A DNA stretch of 8,017 nt, taken from assembly GCA_015711775.1 (NCBI GenBank), contig JACVJB010000028.1, positions 1 to 8,017 on the forward strand, read 5' to 3'. Source of the DNA: Actinomycetota bacterium. Lineage in GTDB: Bacteria; Actinomycetota; Humimicrobiia; Humimicrobiales; Humimicrobiaceae. How positions within the stretch are numbered: the first letter of the stretch is position 1; each line of letters starts with the position of its first letter. This document shows positions 7,840 to 8,017 of the stretch, one piece after another. A model generated the notes under the pieces. It was given only the letters and a program-made list of their open reading frames with translations. It was not told the origin of the DNA and did not search any database. The translations under genes and the position numbers were made by a program.

Positions 7840-7893
7840 GTATTACTTGAATATTTGTAATACATGAATTATAGTAATATATATTTATAATAC
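7840..7893. repeat. Heptamer repeats upstream of the AbrB-like gene, possible operator
   Basis: GTATTAC (7840-7846) and GTAATAC (7857-7863) form a perfect inverted pair with a 10-base spacer around the candidate -35 box. A variant GTAATAT follows at 7874-7880 and ATAATAC at 7887-7893. The first three units start exactly 17 bases apart. AbrB-type proteins often bind their own promoters, so this could be an autoregulatory site, but the AT-rich background raises the chance of coincidence. Confidence 0.35.
7847..7875 (+). promoter_or_regulatory. Candidate promoter for the AbrB-like gene
   Basis: TTGAAT (7847-7852) and TATAGT (7870-7875) are spaced by 17 bases, each close to the sigma-70 consensus. 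A perfect TATAAT at 7886-7891 lacks a good -35 box and is an alternative -10. Confidence 0.4.
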
Positions 7894-7904
7894 AACTATT
7901 ATAT

Positions 7905-7908
7905 GGAG
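7905..7908 (+). promoter_or_regulatory. Ribosome binding site of the AbrB-like gene
   Basis: GGAG (7905-7908) lies 5 bases before the ATG at 7914. This supports the start of a reading frame that is cut by the window end. Confidence 0.7.
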
Positions 7909-7913
7909 ATATT

Positions 7914-8017
7914 ATGTCAAGGATTACCAAAAAGGGACAGGTTACCATCCCTAAAAACATCAGGGATCTTCTTAATATAAGGCCAAATGACATAGGTGAT
8001 TTTGCTGTTAAAGAAGG
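7914..8017 (+). CDS. SpoVT/AbrB-type DNA-binding protein (N-terminal part)
   Basis: Only the first 34 codons are present; the gene runs off the window. They encode MSRITKKGQVTIPKNIRDLL followed by NIRPNDIGDFAVKE, the signature swapped-hairpin AbrB fold in which the GQVTIPK..R..L core is diagnostic. Members of this family are either antitoxins of type II toxin-antitoxin pairs or small transition-state-like transcription regulators. The partner that would decide between these lies beyond the window. A good Shine-Dalgarno sequence, a candidate promoter and heptamer repeats precede it, so it is probably transcribed on its own and may repress itself. Confidence 0.9.
   Translation, partial: MSRITKKGQVTIPKNIRDLLNIRPNDIGDFAVKE

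Overview
The window looks like a piece of a bacterial chromosome. It is AT-rich in the gaps and uses many AGA/AGG and ATA codons. Three genes have clear Shine-Dalgarno sequences, there are rho-independent terminators, and one product is a lipoprotein. The gene content, with two-protein lipoyl synthesis and NADP-type glutamate dehydrogenase, fits an anaerobic bacterium, but the phylum cannot be fixed from sequence alone. No rRNA, tRNA, CRISPR array or insertion sequence was seen.

Layout. Bases 1-131 carry predicted hairpins ending in a strong terminator-like hairpin just upstream of gdhA (+, glutamate dehydrogenase). gdhA converges on a polyamine-type substrate-binding lipoprotein gene (-), with a shared bidirectional terminator between them. 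Upstream of the lipoprotein gene on the same strand are a geranylgeranyl-reductase-like flavoprotein gene (lipT-like) and a lipoate-protein ligase gene fused to a C-terminal cysteine-rich DUF116 domain. From a roughly 100-bp divergent promoter region, two radical SAM genes run on the + strand (lipS1-like, then lipS2-like). The window ends inside a SpoVT/AbrB-type DNA-binding protein gene with its own promoter and a repeat-rich upstream region.

How the genes fit together. The four central genes (about 2.7-7.8 kb) read as one lipoate-assembly island. The ligase would place octanoate or lipoate on a carrier-protein lysine. The LipS2-like and LipS1-like radical SAM enzymes would insert sulfur at C8 and then C6, replacing classical LipA. 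The LipT-like flavoprotein is a candidate electron supplier. No lipoyl acceptor protein (GcvH, E2 or LbpA type) lies in the window, so the client is unknown. The most unusual points are the ligase-DUF116 fusion, the altered ligase and radical SAM motifs, and the absence of Shine-Dalgarno sequences on the ligase and both lipS genes. The flanking gdhA, substrate-binding protein and AbrB-like genes have no evident link to lipoate.
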